Source: Eleusine coracana subsp. coracana
Lineage: Eukaryota; Streptophyta; Magnoliopsida; Poales; Poaceae
DNA length: 64,000 nucleotides
Assembly (NCBI GenBank): GCA_032690845.1
Contig: CM064426.1
Location: forward strand, 74,326,403-74,390,402
Direction of reading: 5' to 3'
Position numbers and translations under genes: made by a program
In this document: one piece after another, positions 1-11,870 of the stretch
How positions within the stretch are numbered: the stretch's first letter is position 1
Layout of the letters: every line of letters starts with the position of its first letter
The notes under the pieces: model-generated
Told to the model about the DNA's origin: nothing
The model's input: the letters and a program-made list of their open reading frames with translations, nothing else
The model's database searches: none

Positions 1-3000
1 ACCTAACGTACAATCTATGTCTCCGTCCGTCCATCTCGATACACTCTATACAGACACACACACACACACACTGGGAAAAAGACGCCAAATGTTCCTTCAT
101 TCATGTACCTGCAGTTCCTTTCACATCCATGTCTCCTCTGACTTCATAGGAAAGTAAAATCATTACGCGTATGCTCACCTGCAACGCGGCCGCTAATCAG
201 GCATTATCTACTTTTAGACTGTTTCTTAGTTGTAAGAATAAACGGATAAAGCATGTATATCTGCACTGGAATCCCGTTAGATTGGAACGTAAGAATTAGG
301 TAGGAGTTTTGGCAGATTTGAAAGCTAATCCTGTTAGATTGTTGGTGAAACTCGTGGCTACAAATTTAAGTGATCCCTTTCAGTTGCCTGATTAAACTGA
401 ATTCGGCAGATTCAATAATTATATTGTGCTTGCTATATCTTTTCAGTAGTAGATTTTGTTGCATGTCTAAATGAAAGAAAGCCACAATACTAAAATGCAT
501 TTTCTAGTCCATAATTAGTCTAAATTTAGTTTTCTCTACACGTGCATAAGTACTTTATTGACATTACTTATTGAAGGAGACAGTGAGGATTATCGTGTGA
601 TCAGTGGTGTTAACTCTGTATAATGATACACACTCTCCAATATAAATGTTTTTTTTTCAAAAGCTGGCATGTACGAATGCACATCGTGCATGCTCCTATT
701 ATGTTATTATTATTCCTTGTTTGCGTGTAGTCCACGATCTTTTTCTTTTTGCCCTAGACAGGAGGTTGGATATTTCTTCTTGAGCCGCCACACGTAGGAT
801 GGCCATGCATGACGCTAAAGCTTGCTTTTCTCCGACACTTTATTGTCAAGCTATACATGTGTCTATTTTTGTCTATGGCACGGCGAAGTATTTTCTTCCA
901 GAAATCTTTGTCATTTGGCATTTTGTTTCCAGAAACCTTTTTATCACACTGCCAATTTAAGATTGAGAAATATACTTTTCTTAGTGCTAGAATACCAAAT
1001 GCAACAATTGTAAAGAGTGACTGTGTGAATCCTTGCATGTCAAGAAGTCATATGTAGATGAGCTATGCAGTAGCCGACACATGATTTTTCTACAGGTCGC
1101 CGCAAGTAATAATGTAAATTGGAAACTTTTTCTTTGTATAATTCCATTTTTATAAGGCGTGTACACCAAGCATGTAACGGCTATGGAGGAGGGCCGAACA
1201 AGTCCTTTCAGTTCTGCACTTGTAGTAACAAAAAAGTGGTATATTTATACACATATATAAAACCATATCCTTTCATTCTGTTGACATGAGATGGAAATCA
1301 GCAGTGTTTGTTGGCACCTTTACCGCTCATCCTATTGGTTAGAATGCATCAAACTTAAATGAAACTGGTAGAAAAGGCATTCTAAAATGCTAAATTATGC
1401 TCACTAAGACAGTACTATATATTAACATTTATTTTCTTACTAGAAAAGTTAATTTTACTCCTCTGAACAATTCACTTTGTGTAATTTACTCGCCGAACAA
1501 AATTTTGGCTTAACTTACTCCCTTAAACAATTCAGATCGGTGCAATTTACTCCCTGCTATAATTTGGCTTTTCGTTTCTCTTTATACAATTTGAATTTAC
1601 TACTGAAATTATGCACAATGATAGTTTTCATAGAAACTTATGCTAAAACAATATAAAGTATATTTTATGCAAACTTTTATAGTTTAATAATATCTAATAC
1701 TATCTTAACTATAGAGTCCTAAAGTTGTATACAAAATATTTATGAAAAATAGAAAATAATTTTTTAATGTTACTATTGTTATAATCTTTCATCAAGCAAA
1801 ATTTGAGCTTTAAATTCCAATTTCACAAAGAGATGACAAAAAAGACAAATGTTATAAGAGGGTAGATTGCACCGACTTGAATTGTTTTGAGTGAGTAAAT
1901 TAAGCCAACATTTTGTTCGAGGAGTAAATTGAACAAAATGAATTGTTCAGGGAAGTAAAATAGTCTTTTCCTTTTTTTTAGTAGTATACCAATCTTCGTA
2001 GTTTGCAAGAAAAGGCATGGTGAAAATAGTTTGCAAAAAACAATATCAAGAGAAATAAACGGGAGACTCAAAAAGTATATCTAATACTGATGCAACAACC
2101 TTTCCCTGCATAGACCTACTGTAATATGTGGATAATAAAACAAAGTAACCAAATCTAACTCCACGAAAATACTTCTCAAATATAATGGGGTATGCAATGC
2201 TAAACACAATTTTCAGAAAGGGGAGGCCCCTGCAATATTTTCTTTAAGTTCAGAAAGAAAAATATTCATCTCTAACAGTTATCTTTGCAAAGAAATATTA
2301 TGACACTACTCTGTCTATCAAGAATGTAATTGACTTCTTGTAGGAATTGACTATTATTAGATGGTGCCCATAATCAATGATCATTTTCCAGTGTAGGAAT
2401 TGGCTACGTCATGACCTTTTTTCCAGTGTAATTTATTTTCATGGTTTTGCTTCAGCGAATCATGAATTATATATTCTATAATACAGGCTCCTGAAAGATT
2501 GTCTCAAAACTATGTCTGACCGGCTGACCCACGAATATATGCAAATTGTCATTTCCTCTACATGCACAAAACCTTGGCCAAGCAAGCTTAAACTAATATT
2601 CTATCCTCTTTATAGCTGTGCACAATCACTAAGGACAAGTTTGACATAAAAAATAAAATTCTAGCCTATATACAAGCATAAAGCTAGTCAGTTAGGAAAG
2701 TTATTTGGCATATCCCTTTCTTAGCTGATATTAGAAAACATCATAAAGGCGTAGCTGTATTATTCCAGGTTAGGATTACTGAAGCTTTATACCGGTTATA
2801 GTGTACACGTTTTTTTTTTCTTGAACGAGATGAGTAAGCAAAGCAAACTACATCATTTCGGTTTCCCTGAAACGTGCACAAACGACACGTTCAATCGAGG
2901 ACGAATATATGAAGTACACGGATATCCTTTCCACTTCTGCATGAACGTTCACTTTCCGTGCCAGCATGAGTGCACTGCCCCTGTATAGGTGCGTGTTGTA

Positions 3001-3410
3001 GAGGTTACTTCTATATATGCACGTTGAATTGCAGCTAATTGACGCTGCTCTTCATCCCTGCAATTATCGGTTCTGCTCAATTGATGGTTTGAAATGTAGT
3101 AACATACAGTTAGATTTGATTAACAAGCACACCGCCTCCTCTTTACACCGCTCCTTTTGGTCCCAAATGGTGTGTCTCACATACCTTTCTCTACATCACT
3201 TTAGTGATAAAGCAAAAGTGATTAGAGAAGGAAATAAAGAAAATAATTGTGTATATATGTGTGTATATATAACAAAAGAATGAGTGTGAGAGGGAGAGAA
3301 AGGGGCCGGAGGAAAGCAGGGGAAAGTTCACAAATAAAGGAGTGAAGCAAAAGGAAGGGGAAAACAAAACAAAGGCCAGATTCCTCTCCAAACAGGCCCT
3401 ATGCTTTTTC
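1..3410. other. Gene-poor flank upstream of the bHLH gene
   Basis: AT-rich sequence without an ORF that looks like a real gene; the short ORFs here have no recognisable domain and no plausible splice partners. It holds a short CA run near 55-70 and the fold-back MITE listed separately. The proximal part is presumably promoter of the bHLH gene, but I could not single out a convincing TATA box. Confidence 0.6.
1444..1969. mobile_element. Fold-back MITE with ~115-bp terminal inverted repeats
   Basis: The block from about 1444 to 1560 (starting AAAAGTTAATTTTACTCC) is matched in inverted orientation by about 1855 to 1969 (reverse complement AAAAGACTATTTTACTTCC), with repeated units built on TTACTCNNNNAACAA in both arms. 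The roughly 290 bp between the arms is AT-rich and has no coding potential. Long inverted repeats around a non-coding core fit a Mutator-like or fold-back MITE. I could not fix a target site duplication, so the superfamily is open. Confidence 0.65.
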
Positions 3411-3659
3411 TCTTCTCTCTCTCTCCTCGCCTCTCCCACTCTCTCCTCTCCTCCTGTTTGTTATTGATGTTGTTCTCTCTCCTCCCCTAAGAAGATATGC
3501 CCCATCCCTCAAGAAAATGAGACACTGACCCCTTTAAGATTGACCTGAGATTTGCACACACAAAGTACTTCAAGGAGAACCCTAGCCTGTTGTCAAGGAG
3601 GAGCATTTGTTGTAGCAAGAGTTCATCTCTGTGCCCTCTTTCTCTCGGCACTGGCAGTG
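3411..3659 (+). promoter_or_regulatory. CT-rich 5' leader of the bHLH gene
   Basis: A strongly pyrimidine-rich tract (CTCTTCTCTCTCTCTCCTC and similar) runs from about 3411 to 3485, just upstream of the chosen start codon. CT-rich leaders are common around plant transcription starts. An in-frame ATG at 3552 would add 36 residues, but that stretch lacks any family resemblance. Confidence 0.45.
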
Positions 3660-5493
3660 ATGCATACAGGAGAATTCCAGAGCTCCCTTGTTCAACAGAT
3701 GATCTGGAGTGGCACTGGCGGTGGCACGAATAGTACAAGCAGCGCCAATATCACGAGCAGCTTGAAGCCTTGCCATGAAGATCAGGAGGCTTCTCCTAAC
3801 CTGCCCCCCTTGTCTTCTCCATCAGTGCTCTTCTCCCAGCAGTTTCCCCACACGTCTTCAGGGCTAGTTCACATGAACGGCACCGGTTCTCTTCCGAGTT
3901 TACACGACGGCAGCGGTCAGGAGAACCACATGCCGGATTCATGGAGCCAGCTGCTTCTGTAAACACCTCTCTCACCCTCTTTATTTCTCTATAAATCTGT
4001 ACTATGTATTCATTCATGCAAGATGGTCACAACAACAAGCCCCCATAATCCATGTAAGCTTTAGTTTCATATGGCTTAACTGTACTCTCGGAGAAGGAAT
4101 AAAGTGGTTAAGCCACTTTGTCCTATAGCGGATCAAGCCTTTCTCAGTGTTAATCTTCTTTTAATCATCATACGCATATTCATCTTATTACTACTAGCTT
4201 GCACTTGTTCTTATCTCCATGGACTCGCGTGTTTGTGTTCATCTGGATGAACCTTATTAACTGCATGTGCAGAGGGGGATTAGTTGGAGATCATGAAAGG
4301 TTCAGCGCCACCGCAGCAATCCTGTCAAAGGGGCAAGAGAATTGGGGGAATCAGGCTGCGGCTGCAAGTGCTTGCATGGCTGGCTTGAAGGAGGAGACCT
4401 CCAGCCTGCCTCAAGCTAGTTACAATTTCTATGGGAGCCATCTCCATGGTGACCATGAGATGCCGGCTGGAGGGGCCAAACCTCAGCTGAGCCAGATGCT
4501 ATTAGCCTCGTCTCCTAGGTCATGTATCACCACCAGCCTTGGCAGCAACATGCTTGACTTCTCGAACAGTGCACCGCCAGAGATGAGAAGCCACCATCAC
4601 CATTCCGATAACTCATCCGAGGTGAGATCATCTTGATATGATGTTTTCTTTGGGTTGTTTCTAGCTTATATATAGGCTTTTCTTTGTTCTATCCAACTTT
4701 CTTTACTTTTTTCACATATAGTTTCCAAATAGTTATAAGCTGCACACCATGGAATGCATTCTATTGTATCTCCATTGATTTTTCAGTGCCATCTTAGGCT
4801 ATGTTCATCTCGATCTCCCTCGGGAAAAGCTTTTATTTCCGAAAAGGCACTCAATTCTCCTACTTTGTTTGATGGCAAGATATGCCATGATCATGTCTCA
4901 TTAATAAACATCTAGGATGAGGCTATATGCAGTGCGCTGTCAATAAAATCTCTTGGTAATTGTGCATTAGGTGCATAAAAGATAGAATTGTTACTCTTCT
5001 GTTATTTTTAATGAAAAGGGACATGCTAGTAGTACATGTTCTCTTGTAAATTCAAATCCAGTATTAGTCAACCAACAAGGTGATGTAGTATTTTCACAGC
5101 ACACCGTTTCATGATCTCTCTTGGTAAGTGTGTAGGGTATATATGCACTCATTGAAAGGGATAAGTCTTTTGCTCACCACATTTCTGCTTCAATCGTTTT
5201 ATACAATGGTACACGCACGAATTGTCAGCAGTGTTTAGAGGTTTAATCAATCTGAAATTCACTTTTGAAAGAGTGTTATTTTCTTGGGACTGGCTGAAAT
5301 TTTATGCTTTCCTCCTTTGTCTTTCTCTAGTGCAACAGCACTGCAACAGGTTCAGCTACCAAGAAACCTAAGGTTCAGGCGTCCTCTTCAGCACAATCTA
5401 CTCTAAAGGTTTCTTCCTCAACTCTCACTGCTTTCCATTACCCAAACCCTGTCTTTTGTGTGCCAAAAAGTCTCGCAATTTTGTTCATCGAGG

Positions 5494-5567
<74 letters not shown>

Positions 5568-6822
5568 CTCCAAGCACTCAATCTCTCCCCGCACGCTGCC
5601 TGGAAATTTGTGCAACCATAAGGGAATTGGCGCATGATTGGGTTTCTTACCCTCTCTAGTTATAAAGCACATATATCATGTTAACTAATTTGCCTTTTAT
5701 TGCAGGTGAGGAAGGAGAGGCTAGGGGATAGAATAACCGCACTCCACCAGATCGTCTCCCCCTTCGGCAAGGTTAATAGAATTGGAACTCTTTACTTAGC
5801 CTCATCCATCTTCCGAGATCCAAGATTTATTTTTGTAGATAATGGAGGACAATATAGCATTGTCTGAAGGTCAAAGCATTCTTTCAGATCATAAGTAGTG
5901 CACAACATTCTATCATTATTTACTACTGCAGGAATAATAACTTTGTGGCATTGCAAAGGGTGGCTAGAATATCAGATACTAGATCAGAATATATATTTAC
6001 GGGGCGCATGCTGTTGCAGTTGTTGTCTTTAGTTGTTGCCATGCATCTGCATGCTTTGTTTTAGTCCCTTCACTCGAGGGGTTGTGTCCAACTAAAGCAT
6101 TTCCCTGACACACGTGCCTCTTTTTACAGACTGACACGGCGTCTGTACTGCAAGAGACCATTGGCTATATCAGATTCCTCCTGGGTCAAATTGAGGTCCA
6201 GTCTCTCTCTCTCTCTCTCTCATCGTTTGCACTGTGAGACTGTTAAGAAGAAAAAAGCTCATGGGTCATGGTCATAGGACCTTCAGAAAGAAACATGAGC
6301 GAGCAGAGAATGTAGCCCCACACGTCAGTTCAAGCAGCATGAGTTTCTGTAGCTATAGTCATGGATATGATACGGATGCTTGTAGTAAAAGTATCGTAGG
6401 CGGTCACAGAATCCATTGCCACTGAGCGCTGGGGCCACGACAAGGTGTCCCCACACCACAGTAGCAGTACTAGCCCTGTCTAGGAAGTACTAGGGATTAG
6501 CAAAGCTGCGCGCGGGAAACAAAAAAGAGAAGGAATATGCATTGCATGGGGTGTGGGGCCTGGTGCAAGAGCACGCTGCTAAAGTTGGAGGGCGCTCTGT
6601 TGCATGGGCGCGCGGGCGCATGCAGTAGTTGCAGCTAGATGAAGCATGAATCGTGCTGCCTGTCTTGTAGCGTCTTGTGTTTCAAGGACACTTTCTCTCT
6701 CTTGCGATTGTAGTATTATTGTTCAGACACATATAACCAGTGATTTTCTTCTGTGCCAGGCTCTCAGCTACCCTTACATGGGCCACGGCAATGGGGCCTC
6801 CATGCAAAATGTAAGCTGTGCA

Positions 6823-6853
<31 letters not shown>

Positions 6854-7786
6854 ACACAAGGTGAAAGGGATCAATGGGCCTACACACACACACGAGATGT
6901 TAAATAATATGCCAATCCACGTGCATTGCGCTGTGAAATCGAAGCCCATCTTGACTTTCTAGCCTGTGGCAAAACTTTATTGAAAGCTTACCTGAGAAAA
7001 ACTTTGTCCAAAGAAATAATTTTTTTTCCAAAGCTTAACGTTAGTAGGATACTCACCCTTTTTTGTAACCTTTGTGAGAAACGATTTTTAGAGCTTTCAG
7101 AGTCTTTACCAGCACAAGGTAAGGGGATAAAAGGTGATCTTTTGGGCAATGAACCATATAATTTCTTGTTTGGCTATGAGCCATAATCGTAAGTATTTAT
7201 ACTGTGTAAAATTCCGATTAAAAACACGTTGCTATGCTAGCTTAGCGTACTGGGTGTGTATGAATCAGTGTTCGCACGAGCCCTATCAGGTAATAATGGA
7301 CTAGAAGCTGACAGATATGGAATATCAAGGCTTATTTTTTCTACATAATAAACCGCTATAACCTTGATCTTTCTCGAATTGCGATGACACATGTAGTGAG
7401 ATAAAATTTTCTATAAGAAGGCACTGTTTTAGTTTTAAAGATTAATAACTGACATGAAGCACATCTACAGTTAGCTTTGAAGTGAATGATCGGGAACCAA
7501 CATCACTACACAATCTAAATATCAATGATTGTAAACTTGGAAACATACAATTCAACCCTGAATAAAGGAGGGCAGCAAATTCTTCTGTACTGTTAGTTTG
7601 TTCTTTGGCTAAAACATTGTATGTAGATTATAATAGAGACATAATAAATTTTTATGCAAGGGGAAATTCTACAATATAAATTATTACTGTTGTTATAGAA
7701 AAATTCCATCTTTCATTTGTATGTTCTATTTTGATATTTTTAGTAAAACAATCATATTTGACTAACATAAAGTTGTGGCATGAATG

Positions 7787-7836
<50 letters not shown>

Positions 7837-9142
7837 ACTTACAATACTGTTGTTTTTCATTTGATTACCAAATAAAATTGTGATGTCATGCTTTCACATT
7901 TTAGTAATAGTTTAAATATTATTTATCTAACTATACATATAGTATGTATAACTATTCAAATTGAAAGTGACTTCTGATCCAATATTAATTATTGTTTAAG
8001 TTGCATGAAAGAATACATTGAGAATTTGAGATAATTCTGTACAGTGATTATTTTAAATAACCTATAAATTTGTGGACAGAATTTGAATCCGCAATTCAAA
8101 CAAGCATACATAAGGGTGGTACAATTGCACTTCATTTCTGTTAGACTGATTCTATGCCCCAATACCAATGATATATGTAGATATATTAAACCCACGTGAC
8201 AAGTCAGTATAGACGTAACAAAGAGATCAAATAAAATTATTAGAAATCATATAAATAAAAGATGCATTTATTTTGTTATTATTTAATTGAACTATAAGAG
8301 AGAGCTCCGTTTAGGAGTAACATCTTCTGTGGAAGCAACTTTAAAGTTTTTCTTTAGATCTTATATTTAACACACATACTTTAGCTAATAGCCTTGGATA
8401 ACTGTAGCAAGGCCAAAAACGATATTATTTTAGCTGACCCTAGCTGCGAGACAACCATGGGCCAGTACAACTCATGGTTACAATCATATTTTTCCATCTG
8501 CAAGATTATTCTCTCCAGCTTTTTTTCTGCACGCCTGTACGTGTAACGTTGATATGTGACATAGTGCTTTGTTTCTCGTTTATAGGGACCAATGGGAGAA
8601 AGGAATCCTGGGCTCTTCCCAGACTACCCCGGGCAGGTGAGTAGAAATGTAAGTTTGCACATGATTCCTCAGTGCAAGAATCTAACCCTTTACAGCTCCA
8701 CTTAAGCCACTTTTGACATATTTTTTGCTTCTGGTTGCTCCTTCTGTATGCAGTTACTAAACCATAATAACAACGCGGGAGCACAGGCGCCGGAGCCTGC
8801 AGGCCAGCCCGATGAGCAGCAGGTATCACTTTGCTTTGCTTCAGAGTCACAACTATGTGTGCATATATGTGTGTATATAGTGGTGCTATACAATTATATA
8901 ATAATCTATAACTTCATCTGTAGTTACATCATTAACATTTACCAATTAGTTGCTAAATTTTTTAATAATTATTATGTCCCCATACACTTGGTATACATAT
9001 CTAGGGTGTCAACGATGAGACCAAGAAGGACCTGAGGAGCCGGGGGCTGTGCCTTGTTCCAGTATCGTGCACGTCACACTTCGGAGGGGACAACGCCGCT
9101 GACTACTGGGCCCCGGCGCCTCTTGGAGGGATCCTCCGGTAG
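3660..9142 (+). CDS. bHLH transcription factor, bHLH68/112/123-like (9 exons)
   Basis: Predicted nuclear DNA-binding or dimerising regulator of 388 aa. Exons: 3660-3958, 4273-4621, 5331-5408, 5706-5771, 6130-6195, 6760-6810, 8586-8636, 8754-8822, 9005-9142; all introns are GT-AG and phases join cleanly. The start at 3660 gives an N-terminus with QSSLVQQM, as in the family, and exon 1 ends in SWSQLLL joining GGLVGDHE. The bHLH domain lies at about residues 239-288: basic/helix 1 in exon 4 (KVRKERLGDRITALHQIV), loop SPFGKTDTAS, helix 2 in exon 5. The C-terminal family signature RSRGLCLVPVSCT follows in exon 9, then DYWAPAP. The basic region has no glutamate at the E-box contact position, as is usual for this subgroup, so classic E-box binding is doubtful. 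Helix 2 reads LQETIGYI where relatives, as I recall them, have EAIGYI. Introns carry several microsatellites. The family assignment is firm; orthology to one named gene is inference. Confidence 0.93.
5494..5566. repeat. Compound (CT)n(GT)n microsatellite in bHLH intron 3
   Basis: About 27 bases of CT dinucleotide pass directly into about 46 bases of GT dinucleotide, between exons 3 and 4 of the bHLH gene. ORFs over it are artefacts of the dinucleotide repeat. Confidence 0.97.
6197..6222. repeat. (CT)n microsatellite at the 5' end of bHLH intron 5
   Basis: The CT run begins within a few bases of the exon 5 splice donor (exon ends 6195). Confidence 0.9.
6817..6850. repeat. (TC)n microsatellite at the 5' end of bHLH intron 6
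   Basis: The TC run begins a few bases after the exon 6 donor (exon ends 6810). This is the third pyrimidine dinucleotide tract in introns of this gene. Confidence 0.9.
7788..7836. repeat. (AT)n(GT)n microsatellite in bHLH intron 6
   Basis: A short AT run continues into a GT run of roughly 35 bases inside the longest intron (6811-8585). The rest of that intron is AT-rich and I see no gene in it. Confidence 0.95.
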
Positions 9143-9390
9143 AGGGTTGACCCCCTCCTGCTTGATGCACATGGAGACCAGTTCATGGAAAATTAAAGTA
9201 TATGCATGTTTATGAGGATATAGGTATCGATAAGAAACAAAAGGGAATGAACATTGGGGCTGCCAAACATAACATCATGAGCAGTCATTCTGGTAACCAA
9301 GAAGCTACACGTAAGGCTGATTGCTCTTGATGCTATGCGAGTAGTATAGCCTTTTGTGCATTTTTTTGGGAGGTGTGTGTGTGTGTGAGT

Positions 9391-9412
9391 GGGTGGGGTG
9401 GGGGGTGGGGGG
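9391..9412 (+). repeat. G-run cluster downstream of the bHLH stop
   Basis: Four or more G-tracts (GGGTGGGGTGGGGGGTGGGG) follow a GT repeat about 250 bases past the stop codon, on the sense strand and probably in the 3' UTR. They fit the pattern of a possible G-quadruplex. Confidence 0.6.
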
Positions 9413-9719
9413 TAAGCTTCACCTGTATCTTACAAAAGAGGGCTTCAGGAAGAATGAGATCGATCCAGTTCTTCTCTGTTCCATTGCAAATTTATGGCTT
9501 TAATCGTCATGTATATGTAATTTAGAAGAAGTTAGTAATCTTTCATACTGTGCAAGCTCATAAGTGCAGTGGCACCATTTTCTTGATTTGTGCGGAGCTG
9601 GTGTAGGAAAGTTCATATAAGTATATAACACATGTATATGACAACATTGAATTTGTATCAGTTAACTTAGTTCAGTCAGTAATATTGATTGTATTGGTTA
9701 GATGTTGATGTAAACCCCG

Positions 9720-10960
9720 TTTGATGTCATGGCCCAAGATAAAATCATCAATATTTTCAAGAAATAAATCGTCTAGAATTATATCAGCAAAAAAGGAAAA
9801 CAAAGAAGAAATTGAATCAAGCAGTCAAGATAAGAGATCGATTAAGAGAACTTGGCTACAATCATGATGAACAGAAATTAAGTTCTTAATAATGTGAGGT
9901 GAAAGGAGAACGTGATGTAAATAGAGAGGGGCCCGGAAAGAGGGAAAAGTCTGAGATTCAGTGGAGGTGACATGGGGCAGTGACATGTTACTGACAATCA
10001 TACTAGAAGGAGTGGAGGAGGCAGGAGGAGGGGGTTGAATTAGGAACTCACAGATACAATTTTTGTGCTGATCATTTTCCCAAGGAATCGACTATATCTA
10101 GCTAGACCCTTATAAATACTTGTAAACCCTAACCAGTAGGCAGACGCTACAAGAGGGACAATAGAACTCGTGAGTTAGAACCACTGAGGCTTTGCCTCGT
10201 TCTTCATATCTCTAGTTGCTAGGTTTAGCTTGGCTTCGCAAGGTTGTACGCTTGGAAGATGAAGAACCACTAGTTCTTGAGGTGATCCATCAAGTTAGGC
10301 CTACTAGATGGTGATGAATCTTATACTATGTATTGTATTGAAGTTATATCTATTATATTGATAAATGGTTTAGGATATTCAGATACCAAGGGTTTGATGA
10401 TTCTTGCATGTGCTTAATCCTTACTTAGTATAGCATAAGTACTTAGATTGCTATCTTAATTATGGTGATTATGTTAGTATTCAGGATCTTGTAATGAATT
10501 AGCATTACTCATAGAAATATGTGTAGAAAGAAGTCATAGACAAGATTACGGGGAGTGCTCATGACTGGAGACCCTCGGAAAAGTCTCTTCATCGATCACT
10601 CATGGCTTCTTATACGAAGTAATTCCGTTTGTGATGCTAATAGTTTATGCTTCACTGTTACGAACTCAACTAGTAGCTTATCTGGTTACTCACTAAAATA
10701 TTCCTCTAATCTGCTCTCTGCAACCTTAATGTTTTCTTACTAAAAAGCCTCTGTGCCGATCGGCACACCTCTAGCCCACCGACTAAATAGCCTCATCTTT
10801 AAAAGCTTAATTAGATATTTTATTATTACTTTGCTTAGTTCCTATCGGTCTCTGTGAATTCAATTAAACCTTGGAATACTCTAAGGGAAAATATGCTATA
10901 ACTGTACACCACCCTCTTGTGGTATATAAGTGGGTGCGTAACTACGATCAACAAGCGTGT
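9720..10960 (+). mobile_element. Probable LTR of a Ty3/Gypsy retrotransposon
   Basis: The sequence directly before the primer-binding site at 10965 and the gag relic at 11094 should be the left LTR. A TG dinucleotide near 9722 (TGATGTCATGGCCCAAG) is a plausible left edge and CA near 10952 a plausible right edge. The matching right LTR was not found, so both edges are estimates. No gene is seen in this stretch. Confidence 0.45.
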
Positions 10961-10964
10961 TTTT

Positions 10965-10982
10965 TGGCGCTGTTGCCGAGGA
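10965..10982 (+). other. Retrotransposon primer-binding site
   Basis: TGGCGCTGTTGCCGAGGA resembles the tRNA-derived primer-binding site seen after the LTR of many grass Gypsy elements (consensus close to TGGCGCCGTTGCCGGGGA, from memory). It sits about 110 bases before the gag reading frame, as expected. Confidence 0.65.
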
Positions 10983-11093
10983 CTGATGTTAGAATTAAGC
11001 ATTGTTCGAGATTTAATTATCTAGTTTTGTTTCCTTCCACCTTTTATTTCCTTCTAGTACGTATATCATGTGTTGAGTTAATACAAAACAGGT

Positions 11094-11870
11094 ATGAATG
11101 GTGCTAAGTCGAATAAACCTCACAATTACATCAACAATCTTGAATCTCTCATTCAGAAAAGGCAAATTGAGAAGAAGAGCAAGTCAGTGGGAGACAACAA
11201 CAGCAAATCAATTAGCCCCAGATCCTTGTTCAAAAGTATGGAAGCAGAAGCAATGGTAGAACAAATAATTGTGAATCGTCTGAAGCCAAGTCTCAACAAA
11301 GTCATACAAACGGAATATAAGACACAACAAAATCCTTTTCAGTTAGAGCGTTACATGGGAGTAGTGCAGCAATAGCCCTTGATAGGTTCTGATGATCCAA
11401 ACTCACATCTTCAAAATTTTAATGAGATTTGTAGCACATTTCAGTTACAACATATGCAATCAAATGAAGTCAAGGTAGGAATGTTTCCTCTCTCTCTCAT
11501 CAAGCATCCTAAGCAGTGGTACCATTCATTACCGGCTGCATCTAAGACTACATGGGATACCCTAGCTGCAGAATTTCTAGCAAAATACTTCCCTCCTAGC
11601 AAGACTCAAGCTTTGAAGAACAAAATCCAAGGATTCACCCAAAACACTGAAGAGAGCATCAGAGAATCTTGGGAAAGGTATGGAGAATATAGAGACACAT
11701 GCTCACATCACGGTCTAGATAATTGGGAGCTAATTGAAAGATTCTATACTAGATTAAATCAAATGTCCCATCAACATCTAGAAGCTTCAGCTAATGGGTT
11801 AATAATGGATTCAACACTGACGGTAGCTGAATATCTCATTAAGAAGATTGGGTAGAATCAAGCATGGAGC
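11094..11870 (+). pseudogene. Ty3/Gypsy gag relic
   Basis: One reading frame runs from 11094 past 11855 but is broken by stop codons at 11373-11375 (TAG) and 11853-11855 (TAG). The second half matches the retrotransposon gag domain: GSDDPNSHLQNFNEIC, then VKVGMFPLSLIKHPKQWYHSL, then a W..L...FLAKYFPPSKT segment and a RESWERYGEYRDTCSHHG segment. This is the capsid region of grass Gypsy elements. No protease, reverse transcriptase or integrase follows, so only a 5' fragment remains. It lies right after the primer-binding site, on the same strand. Confidence 0.85.

Noticed and set aside
3552..3659. Upstream in-frame ATG extending the bHLH protein by 36 residues
   Set aside because: The extension is Cys/Ala/Leu-rich with no family similarity; the ATG at 3660 gives the expected N-terminus.
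5418..5672. ORFs on both strands over the CT/GT microsatellite
   Set aside because: They encode only His-Thr, Ser-Leu or Cys-Val runs from the dinucleotide repeat.
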